Positions 31,526 to 42,890 are shown, numbered from the stretch's first letter. The stretch: 64,000 bases of DNA from Myoxocephalus aenaeus (GCA_038501785.1 JBAMJR010000087.1:738501-802500); one strand, 5' to 3'. Numbers and translations are program-made. Notes: generated from the sequence alone by a model not told the origin.

Positions 31526-31848
31526 GCTTCTCTCCTCCAGCTCTGTGTCTACCAGGTGAAGCAGCTGCAGCCGGATGGAGAGCTCAGTGGAGCCATAGAG
31601 AGACACGCGGACCCGCTGTGAGCTTTAAAGGAATTGTCCGGTAAAGTCCTGAGAAGCTAGCGAGTGTTAGCCACCTAGCATGTAGCTCGGTCATGTAGCG
31701 ATAGCAGCGATCAACACAGGAACAGAGACTTGGGCTGCACCTGGATTACTCGACACAAGCTTCAAGCCTCGACACGAAAGGACACATCACGAGCTGTTTG
31801 ACAGATTAACAGCAGATCACGAGGAGGACGTTTCTCGTTTCAGAGAAA

Positions 31849-31906
31849 ATGAGCGACGAGCCAAACTACTGGAGGCTGAACCCTCGAGTTCAGCTCCACA
31901 GATCAG
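31849..31906 (+). CDS. ZNF-C candidate first exon (frameshifted leader)
   Basis: Identical to 7006-7063: ATG, 19 codons ending QLHRS, donor cag|gtttgtgc in phase 1, matching the acceptor at 43310. The upstream out-of-frame leader ELFDRLTADHEEDVSRFREN is also conserved. Identity across exon, leader and the next about 250 bases shows recent duplication. Whether this exon or an unseen one supplies the amino end needs cDNA. Confidence 0.5.
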
Positions 31907-32667
31907 GTTTGTGCTTTTTACTTCTTGTTCCCGGTGTTCCAGATTAACTGTTTTTAGTTTACTCTTCTTACTGGAGAAGAGAAACGTGTTTCCACCCTGC
32001 GGTCAACTTCCAGTGCTCCTCTATACTGACATTCACGGTAAACACAGTCAACCCACATCGGGAGCGAGCGAGGGGTTTTACCAAGTTAGCGGAAAGATCC
32101 ACGTGACACAACATCCGGTTTTCAAAATAAGATCGTATACTTGTATGATGGAAATTAGATTAAATGAATTATAAGACATGTGATCTTCAACTAGTGCGTT
32201 AAATAGAACATACAACTCAATTGTGCATGAAGTTTATTTATTATTTGATTTGAGGATTAATGGAAAGATAATTAATTTAATTAAAACTTATTGACTGACT
32301 GATATGTATGTGTTCAGGACATTTCTGACCACATCCAAACAAAAACAAAATATCTTCACGTTCCCAATTCAGATATAAGTAGTAAAGTAAAAACTAAACA
32401 GATGTTTTACTTTTCAAATAGATCATTTCTAGCAGTTTTAGGTGGTATAAAGATAATTTTCTCAATAATTCCAAGCAATGACTAATTCACAGGTGTTCAG
32501 GACGTATCTGACTCCACCTATAATAAAATTCAAACATTTTTTTTTAAACAAGAGTTTATAAAAAATTAAAGTTCTACTTTTGTATGTTCAAAAAGCTTAT
32601 TTTGGCATATTTGAGGCGCTGTAAACATACTTTTCTCAATAATTCCAGGCAATGACTGATGCATACG

Positions 32668-33819
32668 CAGTGTTTCCCCTAGGTTTACAGCTTCAGGCGG
32701 GGGGGCGGCACGGCGGCGGCGACACCAACACAAACACTTAAAGTAGTGGTTCTCAAACTTTTTCCGTAAATAACTTCATTTTGTGACTCCATCTGTGCTT
32801 TTAGAAATAACAGAATAAAGAAAATTGCAATCACTTTCAAGTAAATCAGATTGCTCCATCAGACATTTTTTTTATTTTTAAATTGCAATCACTTAGAACA
32901 ATGAAAATAAAGTTATATCTGTGCAAAAAAATAACTACTACTAAATAGCTCATTGTGGAAAACAATAAGCTTTTTTTTTTTTTGCCAAACAAAACAGAAT
33001 GAGTGCAGATATGTGAGCATCAGGTTGCATCAGTATCAGTGGAGCAGTGAGCCTCTACACATCTTTATAAACGGGTTGTAGATTTAATACAATTCATGTT
33101 CAACGTTGATCTGAGATCTGTTTTCTGTTGAGACGCAGCAGCAGAAAGGACGACGGAGACTTCTGGCAAAGAGACAAGAGTCGGCGAGTCGCTATGCGCA
33201 TGTGCAGCGTAACCTGTTAACTATAACGTAAACATTTACCCGAAAGTACAGGCTTTTCTCCATGTATTTATTAATGACTTAGTTTTATGTCCGTGTACTT
33301 TGTACTTTTGTAATATGTGAAGCCAGCAGCTTGTTGGTACAAGACACGAGCACTTTGTCTCTTTCACCTGAGCAGGAGAGCTGCTCCGGTGTGAGGAGGA
33401 ACTCCGGTGTTCCTCACATGAGAGCTGCTGTTGCCATCTTCACCCTGGGAGCGTTTAAAACGCAGATATAGGTCTGCTTTTCACGCGACATATTTTTCGA
33501 CGCTCTCTGTCCGCTGCTGTGTGCTCAGTGCTCACCTGTCTGTGCGCTTCAGGGCGGAACTCCGCTGTGCGCGACGCAGAGCAGAGGAGAAGTGTTAACG
33601 CGACCATATAGAGACCGAAATGACAAGCTGTGTGTGGATAAGATCAATAAAATACGGCCGTTTAGTTTAATAACAGAACAAGGTGTAGACCTGTTCTATA
33701 GGAAAGAGAAACTTAAATGACGACTTGTGATCTGGAGCTGTCGAGAAAATTACAGGGGGGCGGGGGGTTTCTTCAGGGGGGCGCCCCGCCCCCCTATTCT
33801 AACGGTGGGGGAAACACTG
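32668..33819. mobile_element. hAT-like non-autonomous transposon
   Basis: Ends cagtgtttcccc and ggggaaacactg. It interrupts the duplicated repeat array: gcatacg before and catacgtg after equal the continuous gcatacgtg at 7838 in the ZNF-A intron. The direct repeat is catacg, or tgcatacg if the terminal tg is shared. GC-rich patches but no transposase. Confidence 0.8.
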
Positions 33820-34234
33820 CATACGTGTTCAGGAAGTCTCGGACTGAGAATCAGTGGCGGGCCGTGGATTTGGGTCTGTTTAGTTTAACAGCTGATCGAG
33901 ACTCTGAGATCAGAGTGAGATACGGAAGAAAAAAAAAAGAGTTGTGCTCTTCGCAAATAGAAGATCTTTGTGTCGAGCGTTAAGATGTCTACAGCGGCTT
34001 CATTTCCCTCCCACCAGTTTTTTAATAGCAAGATATCACGTTAGCTAACATGATAGCAAGCTAGTCAGCTTGCTATCACGTTAGCTAACGTTGTTAGAGA
34101 GACAGCGAGTGAGATTACTGGCAGCGGAGAGTCCGTGGCAGCGTGTGGCGTCAGCCAGGAGAGCGGCGCGTCAGCGGCTCTCCTGGCTCATGGACCATGC
34201 CTAATAGTCATTATATGAATCATTTCTGTCATAT
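33820..34234. other. Array remnant plus hAT-derived fragment
   Basis: 33820-33900 continues the repeat array (gaatcagtggcgggccgtgg). 33940-34100 matches the interior of the 20915-21936 element, with a repeated gctatcacgttagctaac motif. Confidence 0.5.
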
Positions 34235-34495
34235 TCATTGAATGTGCTGTAACTACGCTATTCATTCTGGCCACATGACATCTATTGCTTCTGTCCATCC
34301 GGGGAGAGGGATCCTCCTCTGTTGCTCTCCCTCAGGTTTCTTCCCTGTGAAAGGGTTTTTACTATCTCTTTAGGGGAGTTTTTCCTGATCCGATGTGAGG
34401 TCCCGGGACAGAGATGTTATGTGTACAGATTGTAAAGCCCTCCGAGGCAAACTTGTATTTGTGATGTTGGGCTATATAAAATAAACTGAATTGTG
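34235..34495 (+). mobile_element. L2/Maui-type LINE 3' tail
   Basis: Plus-strand copy of the tail described at 15689-15945: ttgctctccctcaggtttct through gggctatataaaataaactg. A (CA)n tract (34503-34542) follows directly. Confidence 0.65.
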
Positions 34496-34500
34496 TGTGT

Positions 34501-34502
<2 letters not shown>

Positions 34503-34542
<40 letters not shown>
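34503..34542 (+). repeat. (CA)n microsatellite
   Basis: About 20 CA units at the end of the LINE tail. A poly-C run of about 18 follows near 34643-34660. Confidence 0.95.
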
Positions 34543-34544
<2 letters not shown>

Positions 34545-34695
34545 GTATTGCCAAAAGAAGAAATAAAACCACTAATGATCATAGTTTGTCGACGAGTGAC
34601 GCTGTTCGGCACTGACTCGCCCGGCACTGACTCGCCCGCCACTCCCCCCCCCCCCCCCCCGCTGGTGTCACCTTTTTCACTCATGAGTTTGCAGG

Positions 34696-35368
34696 CAGGG
34701 CCGGCTCTAGCCCTTTGGTTGCCCTAGGCGAGATTTAGTTTTGCCCCCCCCCTCCCCACACACAGACACACACAATACTTTACATCACTGAAGAGACATA
34801 TATTAACTTAACTGCTTTACTTTGCATAGTAGTTTTTTCCAAATATGTTTATTGAACAAACCTCAAAACATGATACAAGCTGTATAGGGAATAACTATGG
34901 TTAACCAGGTTTGACAGTCAAAGTGGTCGCGCAATAGATTTTTCAGATCGCGCACATTTTTCAGACCGCACAAACGATTTTTTTCTTTTGGAGTGAGCCA
35001 TCTTTGCAATAGAAGATCTTTGATGTGACGTGTCGAGTCTTGGCCAATCAGCGTCCCGTTTTCTCGAGAAAAAAAAAAATCAGATTTTTGGCCGAGTTGT
35101 TGTCTTCTCCGTAATAGAACATCTTTGATGTGACGTGTCTTGGCAAATCAGCGTTAAGATGTTTACAGCGTCCGTTTCTCGATATGCGTCTCTCTGTACT
35201 TGATGAGAAAACTCACAGCTGAATCGCCCCTGCTCGCGGGAGCCAGCGCCCCCCGGTCGCGTGGTCGCGAATTGCTCACAGTGCTGAAATGTGCACTGTG
35301 AGGGCGCCCCCAACCCATTTGTCGCCCTAGGCAGTCGCCTAGTTCGCCTATAACAATCGCCGGCCCTG
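34696..35368. mobile_element. hAT-like non-autonomous transposon (cagggccggc ends)
   Basis: Inverted ends cagggccggc and gccggccctg, exact 8-bp duplication tttgcagg (34688-34695, 35369-35376). A second, oppositely oriented copy starts at 48089. No transposase frame. Confidence 0.9.
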
Positions 35369-35514
35369 TTTGCAGGTCTGAACATACCTTTCTCAATAAT
35401 TCCACCCAATGACTGGATAGATGTACTGCATATATGTTGAAGACATCTCTGTCTACACGTGTACAGGAAATGAAACCATTTTATCACGATGCACATTTGT
35501 TTAGGACGTCTCTG

Positions 35515-35735
35515 ACTCCACCCAAAATCTATGGAAAGAGCTAAAGAGCAGAGTTCCCACATACGCTACAAGATTTGAAGACTGTTTGTGTGGAAGAATG
35601 GGCCAGAATCACACCTGAGCAATGCATGAGACTAGTTTCTCATACAGGAGGCGTCCTTGAAGCAACACAGGCTTTTGTACCAAGTATTAAATACATTTCA
35701 GTCAACGTGTTTGTTACAGGTACCACCTAGTAGGC
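35515..35735 (+). mobile_element. Tc1-like transposon 3' fragment, second copy
   Basis: Paralogue of 8540-8760: EWARITPEQCMRLVSHTGG and FVPSIKYIS can be read on the plus strand. The interval to the upstream array is shorter than in the ZNF-A intron. Confidence 0.6.
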
Positions 35736-36213
35736 AGATGATACGACCCTGCAAACAGGACACACAAATGACACAACGCACCCTTACAGCTGGTCACTGC
35801 TCCTCGCTTCGCAGAATGAGGAAACGTCACTCGCGACGTTGTGGTCTTAAACCAGGGGTGCCCACACTTTTTTGTCTCGCGAGCTACTATTTTTTTCGAT
35901 TAATCTAATTACTATTTCCCATAGAAAATTAAAAATAATGACTCAAAATGTTGGAATTTGAACTTCAAATGTATTGGAGTAACAAGATCTGAACATCAGA
36001 ACATCATCATAACAAATAAATTAAATAGTAATACAAATTAAAGTGCAAATATGCTTAAAGTAAAGGGAAAAAGTACAAATAAAGTTTTAAAATAACTCAA
36101 AATAGCAATCAAGCCTCTGAAAGTGCAAAATAACTAAAGAATAACTGGGCTGCAAGCGACACTCAAAGTCCCCCCCCAAAAAAATGAATTATTGCAGTCC
36201 CACGTCTTGCTGC

Positions 36214-36322
36214 TGTAAGGGCCGGTTAAGTGTGTGTGTGTCCTGATTGTCATTCCCTGCACCTGCCCTCAGCCATCCCATGTGTGTCCTGATTGTGATT
36301 CCCTTCACCTGTGTTTCCCCTC

Positions 36323-36418
<96 letters not shown>

Positions 36419-36666
36419 TACATACATACATACATACATACATACATACATACATACATACTCTCCCGCTTTCCCTTGTCCCCTGTCAGTCTGTCTTTGT
36501 TTCCTGTTCATGTTGTACGCCACCTCCTGTGAGCTTTTGAATCTTGCCAGTTCCTAGTTTTGTTTTGACTAGTAAAGTACGTTTTGGATTTTTTTTTCTC
36601 CTCAAACCTGCCTCCGGTCTCCTTCCTCTGCGTCTGAGTCTCCGCTTATCACACCCGGTCTTGACA
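36214..36666 (+). repeat. 5' LTR (453 bp)
   Basis: Same sequence as the 3' LTR except for a (TA)n tract of about 80 bases (36333-36413) and a (CATA)n tract (36420-36460), which make it 108 bases longer. The predicted transcript start is near gtcagtctgtc at 36485. An actagtaaagta phrase and a gtcttgaca end are shared. Confidence 0.93.
36333..36460 (+). repeat. (TA)n and (CATA)n tracts in 5' LTR
   Basis: The 3' LTR has only ctatacatac at this place, so the expansion occurred after insertion. It overlaps the expected TATA-box position. Confidence 0.9.
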
Positions 36667-36667
36667 G

Positions 36668-36678
36668 GACAGACTGAC
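36668..36678 (+). promoter_or_regulatory. Self-primer binding site of gypsy element
   Basis: gacagactgac is complementary over 11 bases to gtcagtctgtc at 36485-36495 and 40908-40918. It lies 1 base after the LTR end, the position of a primer-binding site. Confidence 0.75.
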
Positions 36679-36679
36679 C

Positions 36680-37760
36680 ATGACTGACTCAGCGGAGGAG
36701 AGCCCCGTACATTCAGCTCTCCGGAAGCAAGGAGAGAGGTTGTACAACCACGAACAGTTGCTCTCTGATTTGGAAAGTGGGCTCCAGGCACTTCACACTC
36801 GCCAGAATGCGTTTCAAGACGCCATGACAGACCAGCTGCATCTCTAAGCCTCCAGACGCAGCAGGCTCTAAGCCGCAGCAGGCTCTAAGCCTCCAGACGC
36901 AGCAGGTGCTCTCCAGCCTCGGTTCTCAACCTCCAGTGGAACCAGCTGGTCCACCGGTCCCGTTGGCTCCGGGGCCCTCACCCAACCCGCACCCTGAGTC
37001 CCACACATTGAGAGGTACGAGGGTGACGCTGCGACACGTCGCTCCTTTCTTTCACTGTGCGCCCTCACCTTTGACCTCCAACCCTCGTCCTACCCCACTG
37101 AACGGTCCAGAGTGGCGTTCATCATTACCAACCTCACAGGGAGGGCACAGGAGTGGGCCACAGAGTGGGATCATCAGTCTGTTATTTGCCACTCTGTTTT
37201 GGACTTTTCCGGGGCTCTAAGAGGGGTGTTCGACCACCGGATCCCAGGCAGAGAGGTGGCCCGGGAGCTTCTGACTCTCCGACAGGGGAGCAGTCGGGTG
37301 GCTGATTATGCAATCTGCTTCCGCACCCTAGCAGTGGACAGTCAGTGGAAGGACCCCTCTCTCTCAGACGCCTTTTTTTTGGTGGGCTTTCTGAGGAGAT
37401 TAAGAACCAACTTCTCCTCTCGACCTACCCACGGACCTCAAGGCTTTGGTTGCTTTGGCGACCAAGATTGATAACCGGCTGCACGAGAGAAGGAGAGAGA
37501 GACGCCAGGCCGAGAGGGGACCTCCCAGTTCCTGGAGGAAGTTTTCTCCACCACCTCAGCCAGACCTACACCCAAGCTCGGGTTGGAACCGTCACGCCAG
37601 CTCCTCAGCATCCTATAGTGGAGGGGAGGAACCCATGCAGTTGGGCCGTACTCTCCTCTCTCCAGAGGAGCGCCAGCGCCGACTAGTGGAGGGAGGTGCT
37701 TCTTCTGCGGGAGGTTGGGACACCTCCTGGCTAAGTGTCCAGCAAAAGACCGGGCTCGCT
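36680..37760 (+). pseudogene. Gypsy Gag remnant
   Basis: ATG at 36680 opens MTDSAEESPVHSALRKQGER and runs 55 codons to a TAA at 36845-36847. Later frames hold capsid-like text (EWRSSLPTSQGG; EVARELLTLRQGSSRVADYA) and a CCHC knuckle CFFCGRLGHLLAKC at 37697-37738. Reading requires several frame changes. The knuckle would bind the element's own RNA during packaging in an intact relative. Confidence 0.8.
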
Positions 37761-37819
37761 AGTAGAAGGAGGATTACTGGTGAGCCAAACCCCTTCCTCC
37801 TCACGTAACTCCAGACCCC

Positions 37820-38120
37820 GGACCCACGCTCTCCTGTCTTCTCCTGCTGTTTCCCTGGAACTGGCGGTATTTATCGATTCCGGAGCAGACGAGAGTTTCA
37901 TCAATCGGGGGCTGGCAGAACAGCTCCAGCTACGGTTGGAACCCCTCGAGGCTCCCCTGCATGCCAACGCCTTGGACAGCAGTCTGCTTTGTCATGTGAC
38001 TCACCGTACTCCACCCCTAGGCCTCCTCATGTCAGGTAACCACTCTGAACAGCACATCTTCCACGTCATTGACTCACCTGTCACCCATCATTCTTGGTTA
38101 CCCCTGGTTAGTGGAACATA
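37820..38120 (+). pseudogene. Gypsy protease region
   Basis: SLELAVFIDSGADESFINRG contains the D-S-G-A active-site signature of retropepsins at about 37876-37890. It sits between the CCHC knuckle and RT in the normal Ty3/gypsy order. Confidence 0.8.
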
Positions 38121-38365
38121 ACCCAAACATTAACTGGCTTACAGGGTCCATAGTGGGGTGGAGCATCCAGTGTCACTCATCTTGTCTCCGATCTGCCGCT
38201 CCTAATATTTCTTCCAAGCCTTCGGGCCCGGTTACAGATGCAGCAGACGTCTCTGGGGTTCCCCCCATATACCAGGATCTCAGGGAGGTGTTTGACAAGA
38301 CCCGTGCCACCTACCTCCCCCCTCACCGTCCCTATGACTGCGCCATTGACCTTCTCGCAGGGGCC

Positions 38366-38409
<44 letters not shown>

Positions 38410-39282
38410 AGGACGCCTCTACTCTCTATCTGCCCCGGAGACTGAGGCGATGAGCCAGTACATCAAGAGTTCCATGGCTGCGGGTATCATTCGTCCCTCC
38501 TCTTCCCCAGCAGGAGCTGGTTTCTTCTTTGTGAGCAAGAAGGACAAGTCGCTACGCCCCTGCATCGACTACCGAGGCCTCAACGACATCACCGTTAAGA
38601 ATAGGTACCCCCCTCCCACTAATTTCCTCTGCTTTTGAACTGTTGCAAGGAGCCACCATCTTCACTAAGCTCGATTTAAGAAACGCCTATCACCTCGTCA
38701 GAATCAGGGAGGGGGACGAGTGGAAGACAGCGTTCAATACCCCCAGTGGTCATTATGAGTACCTTGTCATGCCTTTTGGTCTCACTAACGCCCCAGCCGT
38801 GTTTCAGGCCCTGGTTAATGATGTCCTTAGAGACATGTTGAATGTGTTTGTGTACCTGGATGACATCTTGATTTATTTTATTTTTTTCCCCCAAGGATGA
38901 GAAGGAACACGAGCAGCATGTCAGGAGGGTCCTACAGCGGCTGCTAGAGAATAAGTTGTTTGTCAAGGCGGAGAAGTGTGAGTTCCACCAACGCTCTGTC
39001 TCCTTCCAAGGCTTCATTGTGGCACCAGGGAGTATCCAGATGGAGGCCAGGGTCAGTGCTGTTTCTGACTGGCCGGTCCCATCTGACCGAAAGCAGCTAC
39101 AGAGGTTTTTGGGATTTGCTAACTTCTCCAGACGCTTTATTAGGAGCTATAGTTCTGTGGCAGCCCCCCCTCCATGCTCTCACCTCCCCAGGCACCAGGT
39201 TCCTGTGAAACCCTCAAGCAGGGGAGGCGTTCCAAGCCCTCAAGAAACAGTTCACCTCTGCTCCCATCCTCACACTGCCTGA
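38121..39282 (+). pseudogene. Gypsy reverse transcriptase
   Basis: Shows GRLYSLSAPETEAMSQYI, FFVSKKDKSLRPCIDYRGLN, TIFTKLDLRNAYHLVRI, YLVMPFGLTNAPAVFQ and the catalytic YLDD at 38853-38864. A one-base C insertion near 38613, an inserted T-rich stretch near 38875-38895 and a further shift near 39165 break the frame. A 41-base C run (38367-38407) encodes a proline tract before GRLYSL and is in frame as it stands. Confidence 0.9.
38367..38407 (+). repeat. 41-base poly-C run inside pol
   Basis: Uninterrupted cytosines following gcagggggcct. The length may be affected by sequencing or assembly slippage. Confidence 0.85.
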
Positions 39283-39289
39283 CCCTGAA

Positions 39290-39800
39290 CTCCAGTTCAT
39301 CGTCGAGGTCGACGCCTCCGATGTGGGGGTAGGAGGGGTCCTCTCGCAGCGCACCCCCAAGGACAACAAGGTCCACCTATGTGCCTTCTTCTCAAGGAGG
39401 TTGTCCCCAGCAGAGAGGAACTACGCTGTGGGCAACCGGGAGCTGTTGGCCCTCAAGCTGGCACTGGAGGAGTGGAGACACTGGTTGGAGGGGGCTGGAC
39501 AACCGTTCCTAGCGTGGACCAACCACAAGAACCTGGAATACATCAGGACGGCAAGGAGGCTGAACTCCAGACAGGCCAGGTGGGCGTTGTTCTTTAACCG
39601 TTTTGACTTCACCTTGTCTTATCGTCCAGGATCTCGGAACGTGAAACCGGATGCTCTCTCCCGCCAGTTTGAGCACGAGGATGCCCCCAGGGACCCCACT
39701 TCCATCCTGCCTTCTTCCTGTGTGGTGGGTGCGGTGACCTGGGGCATTGAGAGTGAGGTAAGACGAGCCACCAATGGGGCACAGCCTCCTAACGGCTGAC
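39290..39800 (+). pseudogene. Gypsy RNase H domain
   Basis: QFIVEVDASDVGVGGVLSQR carries the first catalytic Asp, NRELLALKLALEEWRHWLEG the catalytic Glu, and NPDALSRQ-like VKPDALSRQF closes the domain. The frame is open from 39323 to a stop near 39799, where the spacer to integrase is shifted. Confidence 0.85.
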
Positions 39801-39829
39801 CCCCGAACCGCGTCTTTGTCCCTGCAAAC

Positions 39830-40743
39830 CTCCGCTCTAAGGTCCTGCAGTGGAGACATTCCTCCAGACTCAGCTGCCACCCTGGGGTAAGGCGAACGGT
39901 CAGCTTCCTCAGGCAGCGGTTCTGGTGGCCATCACTGGTGGAGGATACAGGGGAGTTTGTGGCCACCTGTCGGGTCTGCGCCCAGAATAAGACCTCCCGC
40001 CAGCGCCCATCGGGGCTCTTACACCCTCTTCCGGTGCCACGGTGACCCTGGTCCCACGTATCTCTGGACTTCGTCACCGGCCTGCCCCTGTCCGAAGGTA
40101 ACTCTGTCATTCTCACTATTGTTGACCGGTTCTCCAAGATGGCTCACTTTGTTCCCCTGCCCAAACTCCCCTCTTCTAAACAAACCGCAGAGATCATGCT
40201 CTCCCAGGTTTTTCGCCTTCATGGTCTCCCACAGGATGTAGTCTCCGACCGTGGGCCCCAGTTCTCGGCCGGGTTCTGGAGGGAATTCTGCCGCCAGATG
40301 GGGGCTACTGCCAGCCTCTCTTCCGGGTTCCATCCCCAGTCTAATGGTCAGACAGAGCGGTACAACCAGGAGATGGAGACAGGGCTCCGTTGTATGGCCT
40401 CTCAGAACCCCACCTCCTGGAGCCAACAACTAGGCTGGGTGGAGTACGCCCATAATTCTCTTCCAGTCTCTGCCACAGGTCTCTCCCCCTTTCAATGTGT
40501 TTACGGGTACTTACCCCCCTTGTTTCCAGACCTCGAGGGAGAGATTGCGGTTCCATCCGCACAGGTGCTGGTGCGGCGATGTCACCTTACGTGGAGGAGG
40601 GCAAGAGCGGCGCTGCTTCGGACGTCGGACAACTACAAGAGGGCAGCTGATAGACACCGTACCCCAGCTCCTCGCTACCCGGGTGGGACAGAGGGTCTGG
40701 CTGTCCTCGAAGGGTCTTCCCCTTCGTGGGGAGTCTGTAAGAG
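39830..40743 (+). pseudogene. Gypsy integrase, C-terminus deleted
   Basis: The zinc-binding region ends CRVCAQNKTSRQRPSG. The DDE core has LDFVTGLPLSEG (first Asp near 40070), VVSDRGPQFSAGFW (second Asp near 40247) and HPQSNGQTERYNQEME (Glu near 40354). A stop interrupts near 40043. After VGQ-VWLSSKGLPLRGES-like text the sequence runs straight into the 3' LTR, so the carboxyl region (normally including a chromodomain in this group) and any polypurine tract are gone. Confidence 0.88.
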
Positions 40744-40744
40744 C

Positions 40745-41089
40745 TGTAAGGGCCGGTTAATTGTGTGTGTGTGTGTGTGTGTGTGTGTCTCCTGATTGTC
40801 ATTCCCTGCACCTGCCCTCAGCCACTCCCATGTGTCCCCTGATTGTGATTCCCTTCACCTGTGTTTCCCCTCACCTATACATACTCCCCCGCTTTCCCTT
40901 GTCCCCTGTCAGTCTGTCTTTGTTTCCTGTTCATGTTGTACGCCACCTCTGTGAGCTTTTGAATCTTCTAGTTCCTAGTTTTGTCTTGTTTTGACTAGTA
41001 AAGTATGTTTTGGATTTCTTCTCCTCAAACCTGCCTCTGGTCTCCTTCCTCTGCGCCTGAGTCTCCGCTCATCACACCCGGTCTTGACA
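40745..41089 (+). repeat. 3' LTR (345 bp)
   Basis: Contains a TG tract, tatacata at 40876-40883 about 32 bases before gtcagtctgtc (40908), consistent with TATA box and start site, and the cttgaca end. Confidence 0.93.
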
Positions 41090-41135
41090 GCTGCTCCCTC
41101 CTTCAGGGGAACACACAATTTACACACGTTTTAAA

Positions 41136-41330
41136 TTATAATGGAGAAACGTGAGCATATTGACATGCTCTTAGTTGGTTGTATTCTGCATGTTTAACAC
41201 AAAGGATAAACTCCTTTATCTCCGGACAGGGCTCTATAAGCCATCTCAAATCAGTGTGCAGCAAGAAGTCAGAGTGGCCGCAGTCCTTCTCCAGATGTGC
41301 ACGCAACAGCCGTCTTTGAAAAGCTCTCAC
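41136..41330 (-). pseudogene. hAT transposase fragment
   Basis: Minus-strand FQRRLLRAHLEKDCGHSDFL, LHTDLRWL and PEIKEFI match the D-LLHT-VRWLS core of FAM200/ZBED5-like hAT transposases. It belongs to the element 35853-41631. Confidence 0.7.
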
Positions 41331-41699
41331 TCGAATAGACTATCTTTGTTGCCACATCCGTGATCTCTTTCATGTTTAGCATTGTAGCGCATAATGCTTG
41401 TTGGTGTATTATATGCAGTGGTAATTAAGGAAGTCGGGGAAAACATCGTCCTCGGTGCACTTGACAATAAATCCATTCAAGTTGCCAACCATTGCGGGCA
41501 CAGCATCCGTGGTGATTGACATTCATTTTCACACTGGGAGCTTCTTTTTTTTTTTTTTTATGACATGCGATCTACCCACACTACCTCCGCGATCGACCGG
41601 TAGATCGCGATCGACGTATTGGGCACCCCTGTCGTAAACCATTTCACTGATTTTTAAAGCCTGCTCAAATAAAAGCAAAATAAAACACCACCACTTTTT

Positions 41700-42890
41700 G
41701 TTATATGCTAAGCAGCTAAAAACTGATTTAGTAATCGCACAGAAGATTGTACATTTTGGAAATCACAATGGCGCAATGACATTTGGCTGTCCCATCGAAC
41801 AGATTGTTCTGCTGGGGTATCTTGTTTAAAACATATTTTGGAGGAAGCCTTTTATATTCCGAATGAGACATTTATGGCCACTTTAACAATTATGGATTTG
41901 TTTCAAAAGCTTCAGGTCTCTCGCTGTTATTAGTTATTTGCCTTTAAAATGTAGTGATTATAACTTCTAATAATGATATACCTGTCAAGAAGAAAGTCAA
42001 CTACTCAGGCATTCTTGTTACCAAAGAACAAGACCGATATACTCATCATTTTTGTCCAATGATTAAAAAAGTAGAAAATAAATGTAATCTTTGGTTGCAA
42101 AGAGATCTGTTCTTAAAGAGGAGTGTCTTTAAAGGGGCGTGTCCTCTTATCAAAAGCTGAAGGCATCTCGAGGTTTCTTTATGTTGCATCTTCTCTATTA
42201 AACAAAAGAAAGAACAAAACTGCCAAAAAAAGACCTTTGGCTGTTTACTTTCTTGTGGAACAATCGTCTCCACTATATTAGAAAATCTGTTATCAATTCT
42301 TGCAAAAATGGTGGTCTTGACTTTTTGGGTTTTTAATCAAATTGGAGGACTCTGGGAGGAAGATGCTTCTGTAATGACATCTGTTCCTCAGGTCTGTGGC
42401 TCTGTGTAAATGTGCTTCATGTCCAGCTGATGTCTCTTTGGTTAATACTGTGGACACCTCTTGTGGTTGTGTTTCTCACCATCCAATAAGAATAATAACA
42501 AGCTATTCGCTCTCTTTCTCAGAGTTAAGTCGTCTCAAAGCCTTATGTCATCACATATTGGAGTAACTTTGCTAAGAATATTCCTTGGATAAAGGTTTGG
42601 TCATTTCCCCAGAAATATTGTCTCACAAATATGATTAGCAAGGTGTCCTTTCAGATTATACACAAGTGTTATTCTGCAGAGCATGTTGTCAAGAAGTTTA
42701 AAAGATTTAGATATAAATTGTACCTTTTGCACAGTTCAACCTGAAACTTGTATGAACATGTTATATTTAGATTATTTAGCTATGACAGAACATTTTGAGG
42801 AAAGAATGTATATAATATATTTACTTTTGCCAAATTTTAAGAAGGAAAAACTATTGAACGTTATTCTAACAAAAAGCCTATGAAATATGT
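41700..42890 (+). mobile_element. L1/Tx1-like LINE fragment
   Basis: Plus-strand frames read IPVKKKVNYSGILVTKEQDR and CPMIKKVENKCNLWLQRDL, then FFLWNNRLHYIRKSVINSCK and NGGLDFLGF with shifts. These are the conserved segments after the RT domain in L1-clade LINEs. The 5' part is missing and the tail is too degraded to define an end. Confidence 0.65.

Larger units (their letters stand above)
36209..41094 (+). mobile_element. Ty3/gypsy retrotransposon, Tf1/sushi-like, with LTRs
   Basis: LTRs 36214-36666 and 40745-41089 start TGTAAGG and end TTGACA; the 5-bp duplication gctgc flanks them (36209-36213, 41090-41094). The order inside is Gag with CCHC knuckle, protease, reverse transcriptase, RNase H, integrase. 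Instead of a tRNA-type primer site, the bases after the 5' LTR (gacagactgac, 36668-36678) are the exact complement of gtcagtctgtc within the LTR, as in self-priming Tf1/sushi elements. Coding is broken by stops, frameshifts, a long C run and a 3' deletion, so the copy is defective. Confidence 0.93.
35853..41631 (-). mobile_element. hAT transposon split by a gypsy element
   Basis: Ends caggggtgccca at 35853 and tgggcacccctg at 41631; flanks tcttaaac (35845-35852) and tcgtaaac (41632-41639) match 7 of 8. The Ty3/gypsy element at 36214-41089 is nested in it. The transposase remnant is on the minus strand at 41136-41330. Confidence 0.85.

Noticed and set aside
36234..36557. Ile/Tyr-rich frames in the 5' LTR
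   Set aside because: Translation of TA and CATA microsatellites.
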